A DNA stretch of 64,000 nt, from contig CAZETS010000027.1 in NCBI GenBank assembly GCA_964515335.1, positions 1 to 64,000 on the forward strand, written 5' to 3'. The notes beneath the pieces are model-generated. The model searched no databases and was not told where the DNA came from. It saw only the letters and a list, made by a program, of their open reading frames with translations. A program made the translations under genes and the position numbers. This document shows positions 19,138-27,954 of the stretch, piece by piece. Positions within the stretch are counted from its first letter, which is position 1, and every line of letters begins with the position of its first letter. Source of the DNA: TMED88 sp964515335. Lineage in GTDB: Bacteria > Myxococcota_A > UBA9160 > UBA4427.

Positions 19138-19362
19138 GAGGTCCCCTCCGATCAAAATGCCCTACAGGCGAAATCCCTGTTCGTATCGGGATCTGGTCCA
19201 AGAGCTGCATACGAGGAACGGCGGAATCGAGGGGCCGTTTTTCCGGAACCGGGACCGGTGTTCCTACGGATGCGGCGTGGGGGCAAGTATTCAGATCCGT
19301 GGAATTACGTACGGGTCGCTTCGGTTGCTGCGCAGCCCGGTGTTCGCAGGTGCGCGGTCCGC

Positions 19363-20190
19363 TCAGTCGAGGTCGACGCTAATCAGCCACAACGTGTTCT
19401 CGCGCGTTGCGCCGCCCCCACGCCGGATGGTGTCACCACGCCCGGAGCGGCTCAGGTCGTCCGTGAGCGAGCCGAGCACGACGATCTCTCCAGGGCTCAG
19501 CTCGACCGTAGTGGCCGACCGCAGGGTGCGGGTGCGGGCCCTCTCGTCGAGCTCGCCCGCGTACGGGGCCAGTTCGAGTCGCACGCGATCATCCGACACC
19601 ACCGTCGGTGAAACGAGCAGGCCGGAGCTGGCCTCGACCACGGTGGTCGTGGTGCCGAGGAGGCTCCGGTCGGTGATGGGGACGGAGCGCCCGCTCTCGA
19701 TGCGCCCGGTCTCGCCGTCGAGGATGCGCAAAGACGTGGCGAAGACGTCCTCGCGTCCGGTGGCGAGCACGCGGGTTGGCGCCCTCGGATCTTCGCCCGA
19801 TGCCACGTCGCCGTTGCTGTCGGTGAGTCGTCCCGTCCCGAGCGCCTCGCCGCCGCTCCAGACCACGCGCCATCCGGCACTGCGCAGGGCACGCTCGGTT
19901 CTCGACTCGACGCGCACCACTACGCTGTGTCTCGGTCGGTCGAGCCGCTCGACGAGACGCCGGAGAGCCTCGGCCTCGGCGGCCGGGGCGAACAGCACGA
20001 GACTGTTGGTCGCCGGATCCGCGACCACGCGCGATTCTTCGCCGAGCGAAGCCTCGACCAGCGGGACCAGCTCCGCGGCGGCCCGGTGACGTAAGGGCAC
20101 GACGACGCCTTCGCCGGCCGCGCCAGGCGCGGCGACGGCGAGCAGAGCCCCGAGGAGCAGGGCGAGACTGGTCGCCGGGCCGCGCCTCAT
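19363..20190 (-). CDS. short secretin-like periplasmic protein at the end of the flagellar operon
   Basis: 275 aa with a signal peptide (residues 1 to about 26, ending PGAAG). Residues about 27-88 match the secretin N1/NolW subdomain: VVPLRHRAAAELVPLVEASL, then VVADPATNSLVLFAP and ALRRLVERLDRP. The rest, with SGLLVSPTVVSDDRVRLELAP and GEIVVLGSLTDD, resembles the secretin core beta domain (compare the PilQ/GspD pattern), but the protein is about half of a normal secretin. It starts 4 bp after flgE stops, so it is co-transcribed with flagellar genes. No type II/III secretion genes are near. A lineage-specific outer-membrane or basal-body part is possible. Confidence 0.65.
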   Translation of the reverse strand: MRRGPATSLALLLGALLAVAAPGAAGEGVVVPLRHRAAAELVPLVEASLGEESRVVADPATNSLVLFAPAAEAEALRRLVERLDRPRHSVVVRVESRTERALRSAGWRVVWSGGEALGTGRLTDSNGDVASGEDPRAPTRVLATGREDVFATSLRILDGETGRIESGRSVPITDRSLLGTTTTVVEASSGLLVSPTVVSDDRVRLELAPYAGELDERARTRTLRSATTVELSPGEIVVLGSLTDDLSRSGRGDTIRRGGGATRENTLWLISVDLD

Positions 20191-20194
20191 GCCG

Positions 20195-21481
20195 CTACTG
20201 GCCGAGCGAGACGAGGTTCGCCATCAGCTCGTTGGTCACCGATACGGTCCGGGTGTTGGCCTGGAACGCGCGCTGGTTGACGATGAGCTTGACGAACTCG
20301 CCCGCGAGGTCGACGGTCGACTGCTCGAGGTTGCCAGACCGGACGGAGCCGAAGCTGCCGCTGCCGGCGGTTCCGATCAGCGGCTGACCCGAGATGCGCG
20401 ACTCGCTCAGGTTGTTGCTGCCGATGCTCTGCAGGCCCTCTACGTTCGGGAACGTCGCCAGGGCGAGCTGAGCGAGCGAGAGCGTTTCGCCGTTCGAGAA
20501 CTGCCCCGTCACGAACCCCTGCTGGTCGACGTTCAGCGACTGCATGGTGCCAGCCGAGAAGCCGTCCTGATTGACGCTGTTCACGTTGGACTGCTGGTCG
20601 TACGACGTGGTCGGCGAGCCCGTGCCGATGCCGGCGATCGGTCCGAAGTTCAGGTTCACGGCCTGAGCGGGCGTAGCGCCGCCGGCGAACTCGAGCGTGA
20701 GGTTGTTGCCGGTGACGCCGGTGAGATTGCCCGCGGTGTCGAAAGACAGCGTTCCGCTGCCCTGGACGGCAATCGACGCGCCGGGTACGGGCGGGATCGT
20801 CGTCTCCGTGCTGGGGAGCGTGGCCGTCCAGTCCCAGTTGCCTGCGCCGGTGCGCGTGAAGTAGACCGACGCCAGGTGCGGCCCGCCGAGTGAGTCGAAG
20901 ACGGTCACGCCCGTGTTGAAGCTGGACGAAGTGCTCGGATTCGCCGGGTCGAAGGCCGGGAAGATCTGGCTCCCCGCGTCGATGTTCGCCGACAGATCGA
21001 TCTGGCCGGTCGCCTGCGGCGGAGAGAGGGCGTTCGACAGCACGATGTCGCCGATCTGGCCGTTCGACAGCTGGGTGATCGGATCGATTCCGAAGCCCTG
21101 CACGCGCAGACCCTCGGGATTGACCAGCACGCCCTGGTTGTCGACGGAGAAGACGCCGGACCGCGTGTAGTGCCGTCCCTGGGCGCCATTCACGATGAAG
21201 AAGCCCTGGCCCTCGAGCGCGAGATCGGTGCCTCGCCCGGTGCTCTCGAAGGTGCCCTGGGTGAAGCTCGTGCTCACGCGCGAGAGCTTGGCGCCGGCTC
21301 CCAGCGCCGAGAAGCCGCCGGACGACGTGATGCTCTGACCGAGAACATTGGAGAACTCGGCCCGGCGGGCCTTGAAGCCGGTGGTGTTGACGTTGGCGAT
21401 GTTGTCGCCGATGACGGAAATGGCCGTCGACGTGGTGTCGAGGCCGGAGACGCTGCTGAAAAGGGCATTGGCAAGGGGCAT
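20195..21481 (-). CDS. flgE: flagellar hook protein FlgE
   Basis: Builds the hook outside the cell (428 aa, normal size). N-terminal rod/hook motif MPLANALFSSVSGLDTTSTA is followed by DNIANVNTTGFKARRAEFS. The FlgE-specific segment GFFIVNGAQGRHYTRSGVFSVDNQGVLVNPEGLRVQGF and variable middle domain follow. The C-terminal helix FVKLIVNQRAFQANTRTVSV...LMANLVSLGQ is characteristic. GAGGA precedes the ATG. It follows flgD as in most flagellar operons; a 7-bp hairpin (about 21501-21516) lies between them. Exported by the flagellar type III apparatus, so there is no signal peptide. Confidence 0.95.
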   Translation of the reverse strand: MPLANALFSSVSGLDTTSTAISVIGDNIANVNTTGFKARRAEFSNVLGQSITSSGGFSALGAGAKLSRVSTSFTQGTFESTGRGTDLALEGQGFFIVNGAQGRHYTRSGVFSVDNQGVLVNPEGLRVQGFGIDPITQLSNGQIGDIVLSNALSPPQATGQIDLSANIDAGSQIFPAFDPANPSTSSSFNTGVTVFDSLGGPHLASVYFTRTGAGNWDWTATLPSTETTIPPVPGASIAVQGSGTLSFDTAGNLTGVTGNNLTLEFAGGATPAQAVNLNFGPIAGIGTGSPTTSYDQQSNVNSVNQDGFSAGTMQSLNVDQQGFVTGQFSNGETLSLAQLALATFPNVEGLQSIGSNNLSESRISGQPLIGTAGSGSFGSVRSGNLEQSTVDLAGEFVKLIVNQRAFQANTRTVSVTNELMANLVSLGQ

Positions 21482-21488
21482 GACGTCC

Positions 21489-21692
21489 TCAGTGGTTGGG
21501 GCCCGCAGTTGCGGGCTTTGCGTTGGGGGTAGGGTTGTGTGAGCAGCGCGAAGGCCCGATTGCCATCGACCGCTCGAGTGAGCGCGCGCTGAACGCGACG
21601 AAGGGCTCCTGCATGGCCGCGTCGAGTGAATCGGCGAACGACGGCTTCGCGGGCCGCGTGAACGGCCGAGTCAGTGCAGCGAGGAGTCGCAT
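21489..21692 (-). CDS. possible short/degenerate flagellar operon protein (TIGR02530-like) between flgD and flgE
   Basis: 67-residue frame in the flgD-flgE gap. Its core PSFADSLDAAMQEPFVAFSARSLERS (about 17-42) loosely recalls the SFxxxLxxA...FSxHAxxRLxxR pattern of the small flagellar operon protein that normally sits exactly here. The key His of FSxHA is a Ser/Arg and the C-terminal half after residue 45 does not match, so it may be a decayed copy or a false ORF. No ribosome site precedes the ATG; the frame starts just inside the end of flgD. Confidence 0.3.
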   Translation of the reverse strand: MRLLAALTRPFTRPAKPSFADSLDAAMQEPFVAFSARSLERSMAIGPSRCSHNPTPNAKPATAGPNH

Positions 21693-21700
21693 CAGGAGAT

Positions 21701-22378
21701 TCACGGCTGCGGACTCCCGGTGCTCGAGGCGTAGACCTCGCGCACGTTCGAGAGCGGCAGCAGGAGATTGCCCAGCAGCAGCATGGGCGTGGAGCCCGTC
21801 ACGTCGGCGCCGGAAACGGTTCCCGAGACGACAGGCGATGCTTCGACCGGCTCGCCGGCCGCCGACGCTGCGACGACCAGCTCGTAGACGCCCGGGTCGT
21901 GGGGCTGTCCGTTCGATCGCAGGCCGGGCCACGAGAAGTTGTTCAGGCCGGCTGGGCGATTGCCCGCGTCGATCGTCGCAACGGTGGACCCGCTCTGATC
22001 GACGACCCGCAGCTCGACCGAGTCGGCGGGCTGGCTCAACTCGAACTCGAGCGAGGCACCCCCGCTGGTGAGCTCGAACTGGCCGCCGTCGGCGAGCACC
22101 CGCTGCCCGATCATGCCGATCGCCGTCACGCTGTCGGTGCGCGACAACGCGGCCCGGATCGATCCCAGCGAGTCACGCATCGCGATCTGCTGCTCGAGGC
22201 TCGAGAACTGTGCGAGCTGTGCGGTGAACTCGGTCGAGTCCTGCGGGTTCAACGGGTCCTGGTGCTCGAGCTGCGCGATCAGCATGCGCAGGAAGTCCTC
22301 GCGGCCGAGAGCAGCTGCGGCCGCATCGGTGGCCGCGCCCGTGTCGAGCTTGGTATCGCTGACGGATGCTGTGAGCAT
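21701..22378 (-). CDS. flgD: flagellar hook-assembly scaffold FlgD
   Basis: Caps the growing hook and is lost when it is complete (225 aa). The conserved N-terminus is here: ALGREDFLRMLIAQLEHQDPLNP followed by DSTEFTAQLAQFSSLEQQ. IGMIGQRVLADGG follows, then a FlgD Ig/tudor-like region (LSQPADSVELRVVDQSG ... WPGLRSNGQPHDPGVYELVV). The gene lies between fliK and flgE, the usual arrangement. Upstream, GGAGAACGAA precedes the ATG. Assignment is secure. Confidence 0.93.
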   Translation of the reverse strand: MLTASVSDTKLDTGAATDAAAAALGREDFLRMLIAQLEHQDPLNPQDSTEFTAQLAQFSSLEQQIAMRDSLGSIRAALSRTDSVTAIGMIGQRVLADGGQFELTSGGASLEFELSQPADSVELRVVDQSGSTVATIDAGNRPAGLNNFSWPGLRSNGQPHDPGVYELVVAASAAGEPVEASPVVSGTVSGADVTGSTPMLLLGNLLLPLSNVREVYASSTGSPQP

Positions 22379-22436
22379 GTTTCGTTCTCCTGTCGTTCGC
22401 GCGGTCGGCGGGCTCGCTTCGGCGAGTCGCCGGCCG

Positions 22437-23934
22437 TCAGATCCTCAGGTCGATTCCGCCGCCCGCCGCGCGGGCAGCGGCGATTCCGGCGGGCGGTGGT
22501 GTCACGTCGTGGTCCGGCGCCGAGCTGGACGCGTCCGGCCGGTTCGTCGGCCGGCGCCCGTCCCGGGCCTCGCCCTCGAACCCGAAGGCGTCCGCCCGTT
22601 GCTCGGCGCCGCTCTCCCGGTCGTCGCCCCCCCGGTCGCCGGCGAGCACGTCGAAGGTCTCCATGCGCAGCTCGCGCGTGCCGAGCGCGTCGGCGAGCTG
22701 ATCGCGCTGGCCGAGCACGGCGGTCTGGGCAGAGGCCTCGTCGGCGCGGATCACCACGTCGACCGCCGAGCCGCGAAGTGACACCTTGATCTGCAGGCCA
22801 CCGAGCTCGGGTGGGCTGAGCTGCATGCGCGCCGTGCCCCCGCCCTGCGATGCAATGAGCTGGATCTGCTGCGGAAGCGCCTGCACGGGCTGGGGCGGGA
22901 GCCGTCCGGCTTCGGAGGTCGGGACGTTGCTCGCGGTGGCCTCGACGGCCGCTGCCGACACCGGCGGAGTGGGCAGGCTGGCCGCGCCCGGTTCGCTGTG
23001 CGCGGGGGGCGTCGCCATCGATTGGGTGGCTCCCCGGCTCGCTGCATCGATCGGCAGGGCGGTGGGCTCGGCGGAGGGCAGCTCGCGGAATGCGGCGGCC
23101 CCCGCGTCGGGCAGCGACCGTGAGGCGCGCTCGATCCTCGGATCCCTGACGCCGGCTTCTCCGCGCCGCGCCGCCCTGACTGCCGGCGCGGGCCCTTCGG
23201 CGTTGCCGCGCGCGGTCCGTGCGGCCGCCCGGGCGGCCAGGTCGCTTGCCGGCATCGCGGTCAGCGNNNNNNNNNNNNNNNNNNNNNNNNNNNNNNNNNN
23301 NNNNNNNNNNNNNNNNNNNNNNNNNNNNNNNNNNNNNNNNNNNNNNNNNNNNNNNNNNNNNNNNNNCGCGGCGGGTGTCGGTCTCGTCGACGGGCGCATC
23401 ACGGCCCGCGGCCCGCGCGTCTTCTGCCGCATTCGCGGCAGCCGCCCGCGAGCTGGCCGGCAGCGCCGCGGCGGTGTCGGCCGTTGGCCGCGAGCCGGTC
23501 TCGACGAGCGTCTCGCGTGGGACGAAGTCCGGCACTCCGGCCTCGAGGGTGTGCGAGCCGGGGGCCGTGGCCGCCGGCGTCCCGTCGCCACGCCCGGTTC
23601 CCGCGACGCCTGCTGGGGCCATGCCGTCTGCCGTGGCCGCCGCGCCGCTACGGGCGTCGCTGCGCGGCGAGCCGTCCAGCCTTCCGAGCTGCCCGGTGAT
23701 GTCGCCGGCATCCGGCGCACCCTTGCGGATCGTGGTTTGCTCGAGCGAGCCCTCGACGCCGCGTTCTGCGGCCGATTGCTCGCCGGTGCGGCGCGGAGCG
23801 TCTTCGCGTACGGCCTGCTCGTTCAGGACCGCACCGAACGTCTGCGCGAAGGCGTCCTCGCCGGACGAGCCGGCGCCGTCGGGCAGGCTTCCGACGTCGT
23901 CGGTCGGCATGACAGCGGTCGGGTCGACTCTCAT
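22437..23934 (-). CDS. fliK: flagellar hook-length control protein FliK, split by an assembly gap
   Basis: Secreted ruler that sets hook length and switches the export gate. The C-terminal domain is clear: MQLSPPELGGLQIKVSLRG, then VVIRADEASAQTAVLGQRDQLADAL, the Flg_hook pattern. The N-terminal half starts MRVDPTAVMPTDDVG at 23934 and is Ala/Pro/Gly/Arg-rich and disordered, as in other FliK. A 100-N gap (23267-23366) interrupts it, and the two halves lie in different frames. The true gap size is unknown, so this is not evidence for a frameshift. The start overlaps the MotE-like stop by 4 nt. Confidence 0.85.
23267..23366. other. scaffold gap (100 N)
   Basis: Exactly 100 undetermined bases within fliK, the conventional placeholder for a join of unknown length. 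The flanking sequence is extremely GC-rich and codes for low-complexity FliK linker, a likely reason for assembly failure. Confidence 0.99.
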
Positions 23935-24446
23935 TGCACGGACTCTTCTTCCAGGCTGGCCGGCTCGAAGCTCAGCGGGTGCGCGACCTGCCGGCTGACC
24001 GTGAGCGCGCGCTTGCGCGACAGCCGCGCGAGCACGGCCGCCGACTGCTTGTGGCGCATACGTCGCAGGATCTGCGTGGCCAGCTCGGCGTCGAGGTCGT
24101 CGATCAGGCCGGCGGCGCTGTTCGGCGGCATCGAGGCATAGATCTTTGCGAGCTGCTTGATCCGCCTGCCGCTCTCCTTCTGCCACGCGTCGATGCGCGT
24201 GTCCACGAGCTCCCGCATCTCGCCGACCTCCTCGAGGCGCGTGCTCACGATGGCCTCGAGCTCGGCGAGGCTGCGCTCGCGCTGGTCGAGTTCGCGCTCG
24301 CGGCGGTCGAGCTCGGACTGCCGCGTGCGCACCTCGGCGAGCAGGGGCTCGATCGAGTAGGGCACTTCGCCCTCGCTCTCGGAGGAAGCCGTCGTCGCGA
24401 CCAGCAGGCCGAGCGCCATCACGGCGAGTCGGGTGAAGATCTTCAT
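23931..24446 (-). CDS. motE: MotE-like periplasmic/flagellar chaperone (MgtE N-like domain)
   Basis: 171 aa with an N-terminal signal or membrane segment (RLAVMALGLLVATTASS, residues about 6-22). A charged coiled coil (about 38-90, rich in Arg/Glu heptads) and a C-terminal MgtE-N-like helical repeat (IYASMPPNSAAGLIDDLDAELATQILRRM, split about 118-146) follow. That layout matches MotE/FlbB-type proteins encoded between fliJ and fliK that stabilise motor stator proteins. The gene overlaps fliJ and fliK by 4 nt each. Symbol is by architecture and position; the exact role here is inferred. Confidence 0.75.
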   Translation of the reverse strand: MKIFTRLAVMALGLLVATTASSESEGEVPYSIEPLLAEVRTRQSELDRRERELDQRERSLAELEAIVSTRLEEVGEMRELVDTRIDAWQKESGRRIKQLAKIYASMPPNSAAGLIDDLDAELATQILRRMRHKQSAAVLARLSRKRALTVSRQVAHPLSFEPASLEEESVQ

Positions 24447-24898
24447 GCCGTGCCGGCCTCCCGTCGGCCCGCCGCGCGCGAGCCCACCTCGTCGAGCGCG
24501 GCGCGGTCGATGCGCTCCTGGGTTCGAAGGGCTTCGAGTTGGTGTCGGTCGCGCAACTTCTCGAGTGCACGCACCCGCGTGCGCGCGGCCAGCAGCGCCT
24601 GCCGGGCCTCTTCGGCCTGCGCGGCGCACGCGGCCTCGCGCTCGCTCGCGTTCACCAGCGACTCGGCGTTTGCCTCCAGCGCGACCGCCGCCGCGTGGTG
24701 GGCGCCCGCCGTCGTGCCCGCGGCGGCTCGCCGATGGCGATCGGCGGCGGCCTGGCGCAGGGCGCGGCGGCGCGCGTCCAACTCGCGCCGCGCCGAGAAG
24801 AGCTCGGAGGTCGCGCGGGCGAATTCGGCGGCGGCCCGGTCGAGGTCGACACGCCGCACGTTCAGGACTCGCTCGAGTCGGTAGGCGGTCGTCTTCAT
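24443..24898 (-). CDS. fliJ: flagellar export chaperone-escort FliJ
   Basis: 151-residue coiled-coil protein following fliI. It begins TTAYRLERVLNVRRVDLDRA, the FliJ pattern (FxLxxxLxxRxxxxxxA), and stays helical and Arg/Ala/Glu-rich throughout. FliJ escorts export chaperones and resembles the gamma subunit of rotary ATPases, sitting in the FliI hexamer. Overlaps of 4 nt with fliI and motE indicate coupled translation. Assignment rests on length, coiled coil and place. Confidence 0.85.
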   Translation of the reverse strand: MKTTAYRLERVLNVRRVDLDRAAAEFARATSELFSARRELDARRRALRQAAADRHRRAAAGTTAGAHHAAAVALEANAESLVNASEREAACAAQAEEARQALLAARTRVRALEKLRDRHQLEALRTQERIDRAALDEVGSRAAGRREAGTA

Positions 24899-26250
24899 GC
24901 CGAGGCTCCCGTCGGCTCGTTGGGCGCGATCAGCCCTGCGAGCGCGCCGACGCCCTGTTCGAGGCTCGTCACCTCGTCGGGGCGCTGCCTGAGGAACGTC
25001 TCGAGCGGGCCGTGCAGCCGCTGCGCCTCGTCGATCGCCGGGTTGCTGCCGGCCACGTAGGCGCCGATCGAGATCAGGTCTTCCGCGTCGCGGTAGGTGG
25101 CCATCAGGCTCCTCGCCCGTTCGGCGAGCGCGAGGTGCTCGGGAGCGACTACGTCGGGCATCAGTCGCGACACGCTCTGCAGTACGTCGATGGCGGGATG
25201 TCGGCCGCGGCTCGCGATGTCGCGCGAAAGCACGACGTGACCGTCGAGCAGGGCGCGGAGTGCGTCGGCGACGGGTTCGTTCATGTCGTCGTTCTCGACG
25301 AGCACGGTGTAGATGGCGGTGATCGAGCCCGTCCCCGCCCCGGTGCCCGCGCGCTCGAGCAGGCGGGGCAGGGCGGTCCAGAGCGACGGCGGGTAGCCGC
25401 GTGTGGTGGGCGGCTCGCCGGCGGCGAGGCCGATCTCGCGCTGGGCATGGCAGAATCGCGTCACCGAGTCCATCAGCAGCAGCACGTCGCGGCCTTCGTC
25501 GCGCAGCTGCTCGGCGAGGCCGGTGGCCAGCGTGGCAGCTCGCTTGCGCAGCAGGGCGGTCTCGTCACTCGTCGCCACCACGACGATCGAGCGGGCCAGG
25601 GCTTCCGGTCCGAGCTGACCCTCGACGAACTCACGCACCTCGCGGCCCCGCTCGCCGATCATCGCCATCACGATCACGTCGGCTGTGGTGCGGCGCGCGA
25701 TCTGTCCGAGCAGGGTCGACTTGCCGACCCCCGATCCGGCGAAGAGCCCCACCCGCGCCCCGCGTGCGGTGGTCAGCAGCGTGTCGATGCCTCGCACGCC
25801 GAGCTCGAGCGCCGAGTCGATGCGTGCGCGGGCGAGCGGCGGGGTGGGCCGCGTCGAGAGGTCCCTGCTTCGGTCGATAGGCAGGGCGGCGCCGCCGTCG
25901 ATCGGCTGTGCGAGCCCGTCGATCACGCGACCGATGCAAGCGCGCGCGTCCGGGACGCCGGCGCCGTGCAGGGCGGGGCGGATTCGCCAGCCCGGCCCGA
26001 CGCCCGCCGCCTCGCCGAGCGGCATCAGCAGGAAACGATCGTCGCGAAAGCCGACGACCTCCGCGTGGAAGCCGGTCGCCGCCATGTCATCCTCGATCCG
26101 GCAGACGGACCCGACCTGCACGTCGAGTCCCTCGCCCTCGATGACGTGGCCCACCACGGCGCGCACGCGGCCGCGGACCACGAGCGGATCGACGTTTGCG
26201 ATGCGCGCTCGGCAGGCGTCGAAGAAGGGCGTGTCGGCGAAGGCGCTCAT
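24895..26250 (-). CDS. fliI: flagellum-specific ATP synthase FliI
   Basis: Cytoplasmic ATPase of the flagellar export apparatus (451 aa), homologous to F1 beta. Walker A AGSGVGKST is at 171-179, IGERGREVREFVE follows, Walker B is LLLMDSVTRFCHAQREIGLAAGEPP (split about 260-284), and PPSLWTALPRLLERAG is the next conserved block. The start at 26250 overlaps the fliH stop as ATGA and is preferred to an in-frame upstream codon at 26277. FliH, encoded immediately upstream, binds and regulates it. Confidence 0.96.
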   Translation of the reverse strand: MSAFADTPFFDACRARIANVDPLVVRGRVRAVVGHVIEGEGLDVQVGSVCRIEDDMAATGFHAEVVGFRDDRFLLMPLGEAAGVGPGWRIRPALHGAGVPDARACIGRVIDGLAQPIDGGAALPIDRSRDLSTRPTPPLARARIDSALELGVRGIDTLLTTARGARVGLFAGSGVGKSTLLGQIARRTTADVIVMAMIGERGREVREFVEGQLGPEALARSIVVVATSDETALLRKRAATLATGLAEQLRDEGRDVLLLMDSVTRFCHAQREIGLAAGEPPTTRGYPPSLWTALPRLLERAGTGAGTGSITAIYTVLVENDDMNEPVADALRALLDGHVVLSRDIASRGRHPAIDVLQSVSRLMPDVVAPEHLALAERARSLMATYRDAEDLISIGAYVAGSNPAIDEAQRLHGPLETFLRQRPDEVTSLEQGVGALAGLIAPNEPTGASA

Positions 26251-26963
26251 GCGGGCTCCTGGTCGGACGACTCGCACGCGTCCGGCTCGATGCCCTGCGC
26301 GTCGAGTCCCTGCAGCGCTTCGCGGAAGGCGGCAACCAGGCTCTCCGCCGACACGTCGATGCGTGTCGCCGCGCCGCTGACCCGCGCCTCTCCCGGTGAC
26401 AGCTCTGCGGTCGACTCGACGCGCAGGCGGTTCTCGGCGGCGAGTCGTCCGAGTTCGGCTCCGTCGTGCTCGGCGATCACCTCGTGATCGCCCGTCGACA
26501 ACTCGACGACGACCGGGCCGTCGCCGGGCAGCGCGGCGATGGCCCGCTCGAGACAGCTCGCGAGGGCCTCGGAGTCGGCGCGCAGCTCCCGAGCGACGAT
26601 TTGCTCTGCGATCGACACTGCCAGCTCGATCAGCAGGTCGCGCTGATCGCGCAGGTAGGCGCCACGCAGCGCGTCGAGGTCCTGCGCGGCGGCCGTCAAC
26701 GCCGCGAGCGGGCCGGCGATCCGGGACTCCGCGACGTCGCGTCCGGTCGCGCAGCCGCGCTCGTACTCGGCGGCGAGGTGGTCCTCGAGCCTGGCGAGTG
26801 CCGTGTCGGCGTCGGACTCGGCCGGCGCCGGCGCCGGTTCTGCGGCCGCGCGGAGGCGCTCGAGCGGTCCGTCGACGGCGGGGCGGAAGCCGACTTCCTG
26901 ACCCGACGGCTCGGGCACGAAATCGCCGGCGGTGATGTCGCGCGCAGCCTCAAACGAAAACAT
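26247..26963 (-). CDS. fliH: flagellar assembly protein FliH
   Basis: 238 aa regulator of FliI. The N-terminal third is Pro/Ala-rich; an Ala/Glu/Asp coiled coil spans about 55-130 (LARLEDHLAAEYERGCATGRD). The C-terminal domain (LLIELAVSIAEQIVARELRADSEAL, then ESTAELSPGEARV) matches FliH/V-ATPase E-type folds. The start lies inside the end of fliG (14-nt overlap). The usual fliG-fliH-fliI order supports the call. Confidence 0.88.
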   Translation of the reverse strand: MFSFEAARDITAGDFVPEPSGQEVGFRPAVDGPLERLRAAAEPAPAPAESDADTALARLEDHLAAEYERGCATGRDVAESRIAGPLAALTAAAQDLDALRGAYLRDQRDLLIELAVSIAEQIVARELRADSEALASCLERAIAALPGDGPVVVELSTGDHEVIAEHDGAELGRLAAENRLRVESTAELSPGEARVSGAATRIDVSAESLVAAFREALQGLDAQGIEPDACESSDQEPA

Positions 26964-27951
26964 CGTCGCCGCCTCCCACGTCGATCGAGAGTCGACCCTC
27001 TTCCTCGAACCGGCGTGCCGCCTCGACGATCGTCTCCTGCACGGCCTCGACGTCCGAGAGTCGCACGGGTCCGAGCAGGTCCATCTCCTCCTTGATCTGA
27101 TCGACCGCGCGGGACGAGAGGTTCGAGTAGACCTTTTCGAGCATCTCCTCGGACGCCGTCTTGAGCGCCATCGCCAGGTCTTCGGTCGAGATCTCGCGCA
27201 GCAGCACCTGGAAGCCGCGCTGATCGATCGTCTCGAGATCGTTGAAGGTGAGCATGCGCTTGCGGATCGCGCCGGCGATCTCCGGATCGCTCTTGTCCAC
27301 GCCCTCGAGAATGTCGCTGCCGCTCGACTTGGGGACGCGGTTCAGGATCTGCGCCGCGGCGGCCGTGCCGCCGACCCGCGACGAGGCGACGGCGCGTCGG
27401 TCGAACAGCTCGGCGACGCCCTTCTCGATGTCGCCGATGATCTCGGTGGCGACGGTGTCGAGGCTGGCCAGTCGGAGGACCACGTCGGACCGGATCTCCT
27501 CGGGCAGCTCGGCGATCACCTCCGCGCCGCGATCCGCCGGCAGCTGCGAGAGGATCAGCGCGATCGTCTGCGGGTGCTCGCCTGCGATCTGCTCGGCGAC
27601 GAAGGCCGGCTGGTAGGCGCGAAGCGTCCAGTCGATGCGCTTCTCGTCGCGCCCGAGCTTCTCCAGAATGCCCCGGGCCCGTCCATCGTCGAGCGTGCTG
27701 CTCACCAGCTCGAGCGCCCGCTTGCGACCGCCCGCGATCACGTAGTCGTTCTGGCCGAGGGCGTTGCGGAACTCCTCGAGCACCTTGTTCTGGATCGACG
27801 GCGGGATCTCGTCCATTCGGGAGACGGCGGCGAGCGCCTTGTGGACCTCTTCGTCGCCGAGCTGCGCCATGAAGCCGCCGACGGCGTCCTTGGGCATCGA
27901 GAGGATCACGATCGCGGCCTTTTCGGCGCCTGTCAGGGATTCATATTCCAT
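26950..27951 (-). CDS. fliG: flagellar motor switch protein FliG
   Basis: Rotor C-ring protein (333 aa) that couples stator to rotor. N-terminal LTGAEKAAIVILSMPKDAVGGFM binds FliF. The middle domain carries the EHPQ motif (AGEHPQTIALILSQLPADRG), followed by the second ARM block. The C-terminal torque helix holds charged residues (DEIR/LxEEMDLLGPVRLSDVE) that meet MotA. Full length, no gaps. It is 3 bp downstream of fliF. Confidence 0.96.
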   Translation of the reverse strand: MEYESLTGAEKAAIVILSMPKDAVGGFMAQLGDEEVHKALAAVSRMDEIPPSIQNKVLEEFRNALGQNDYVIAGGRKRALELVSSTLDDGRARGILEKLGRDEKRIDWTLRAYQPAFVAEQIAGEHPQTIALILSQLPADRGAEVIAELPEEIRSDVVLRLASLDTVATEIIGDIEKGVAELFDRRAVASSRVGGTAAAAQILNRVPKSSGSDILEGVDKSDPEIAGAIRKRMLTFNDLETIDQRGFQVLLREISTEDLAMALKTASEEMLEKVYSNLSSRAVDQIKEEMDLLGPVRLSDVEAVQETIVEAARRFEEEGRLSIDVGGGDDVFV

Positions 27952-27954
27952 CGG

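Noticed and set aside
19230..19264. Inverted repeat with a T-run upstream of the NarL-type gene
   Set aside because: The T-run precedes the dyad and the stem has bulges, so it does not make a terminator on either strand.
23267..23366. Frameshift in fliK
   Set aside because: The change of frame coincides with a 100-N gap of unknown true length.
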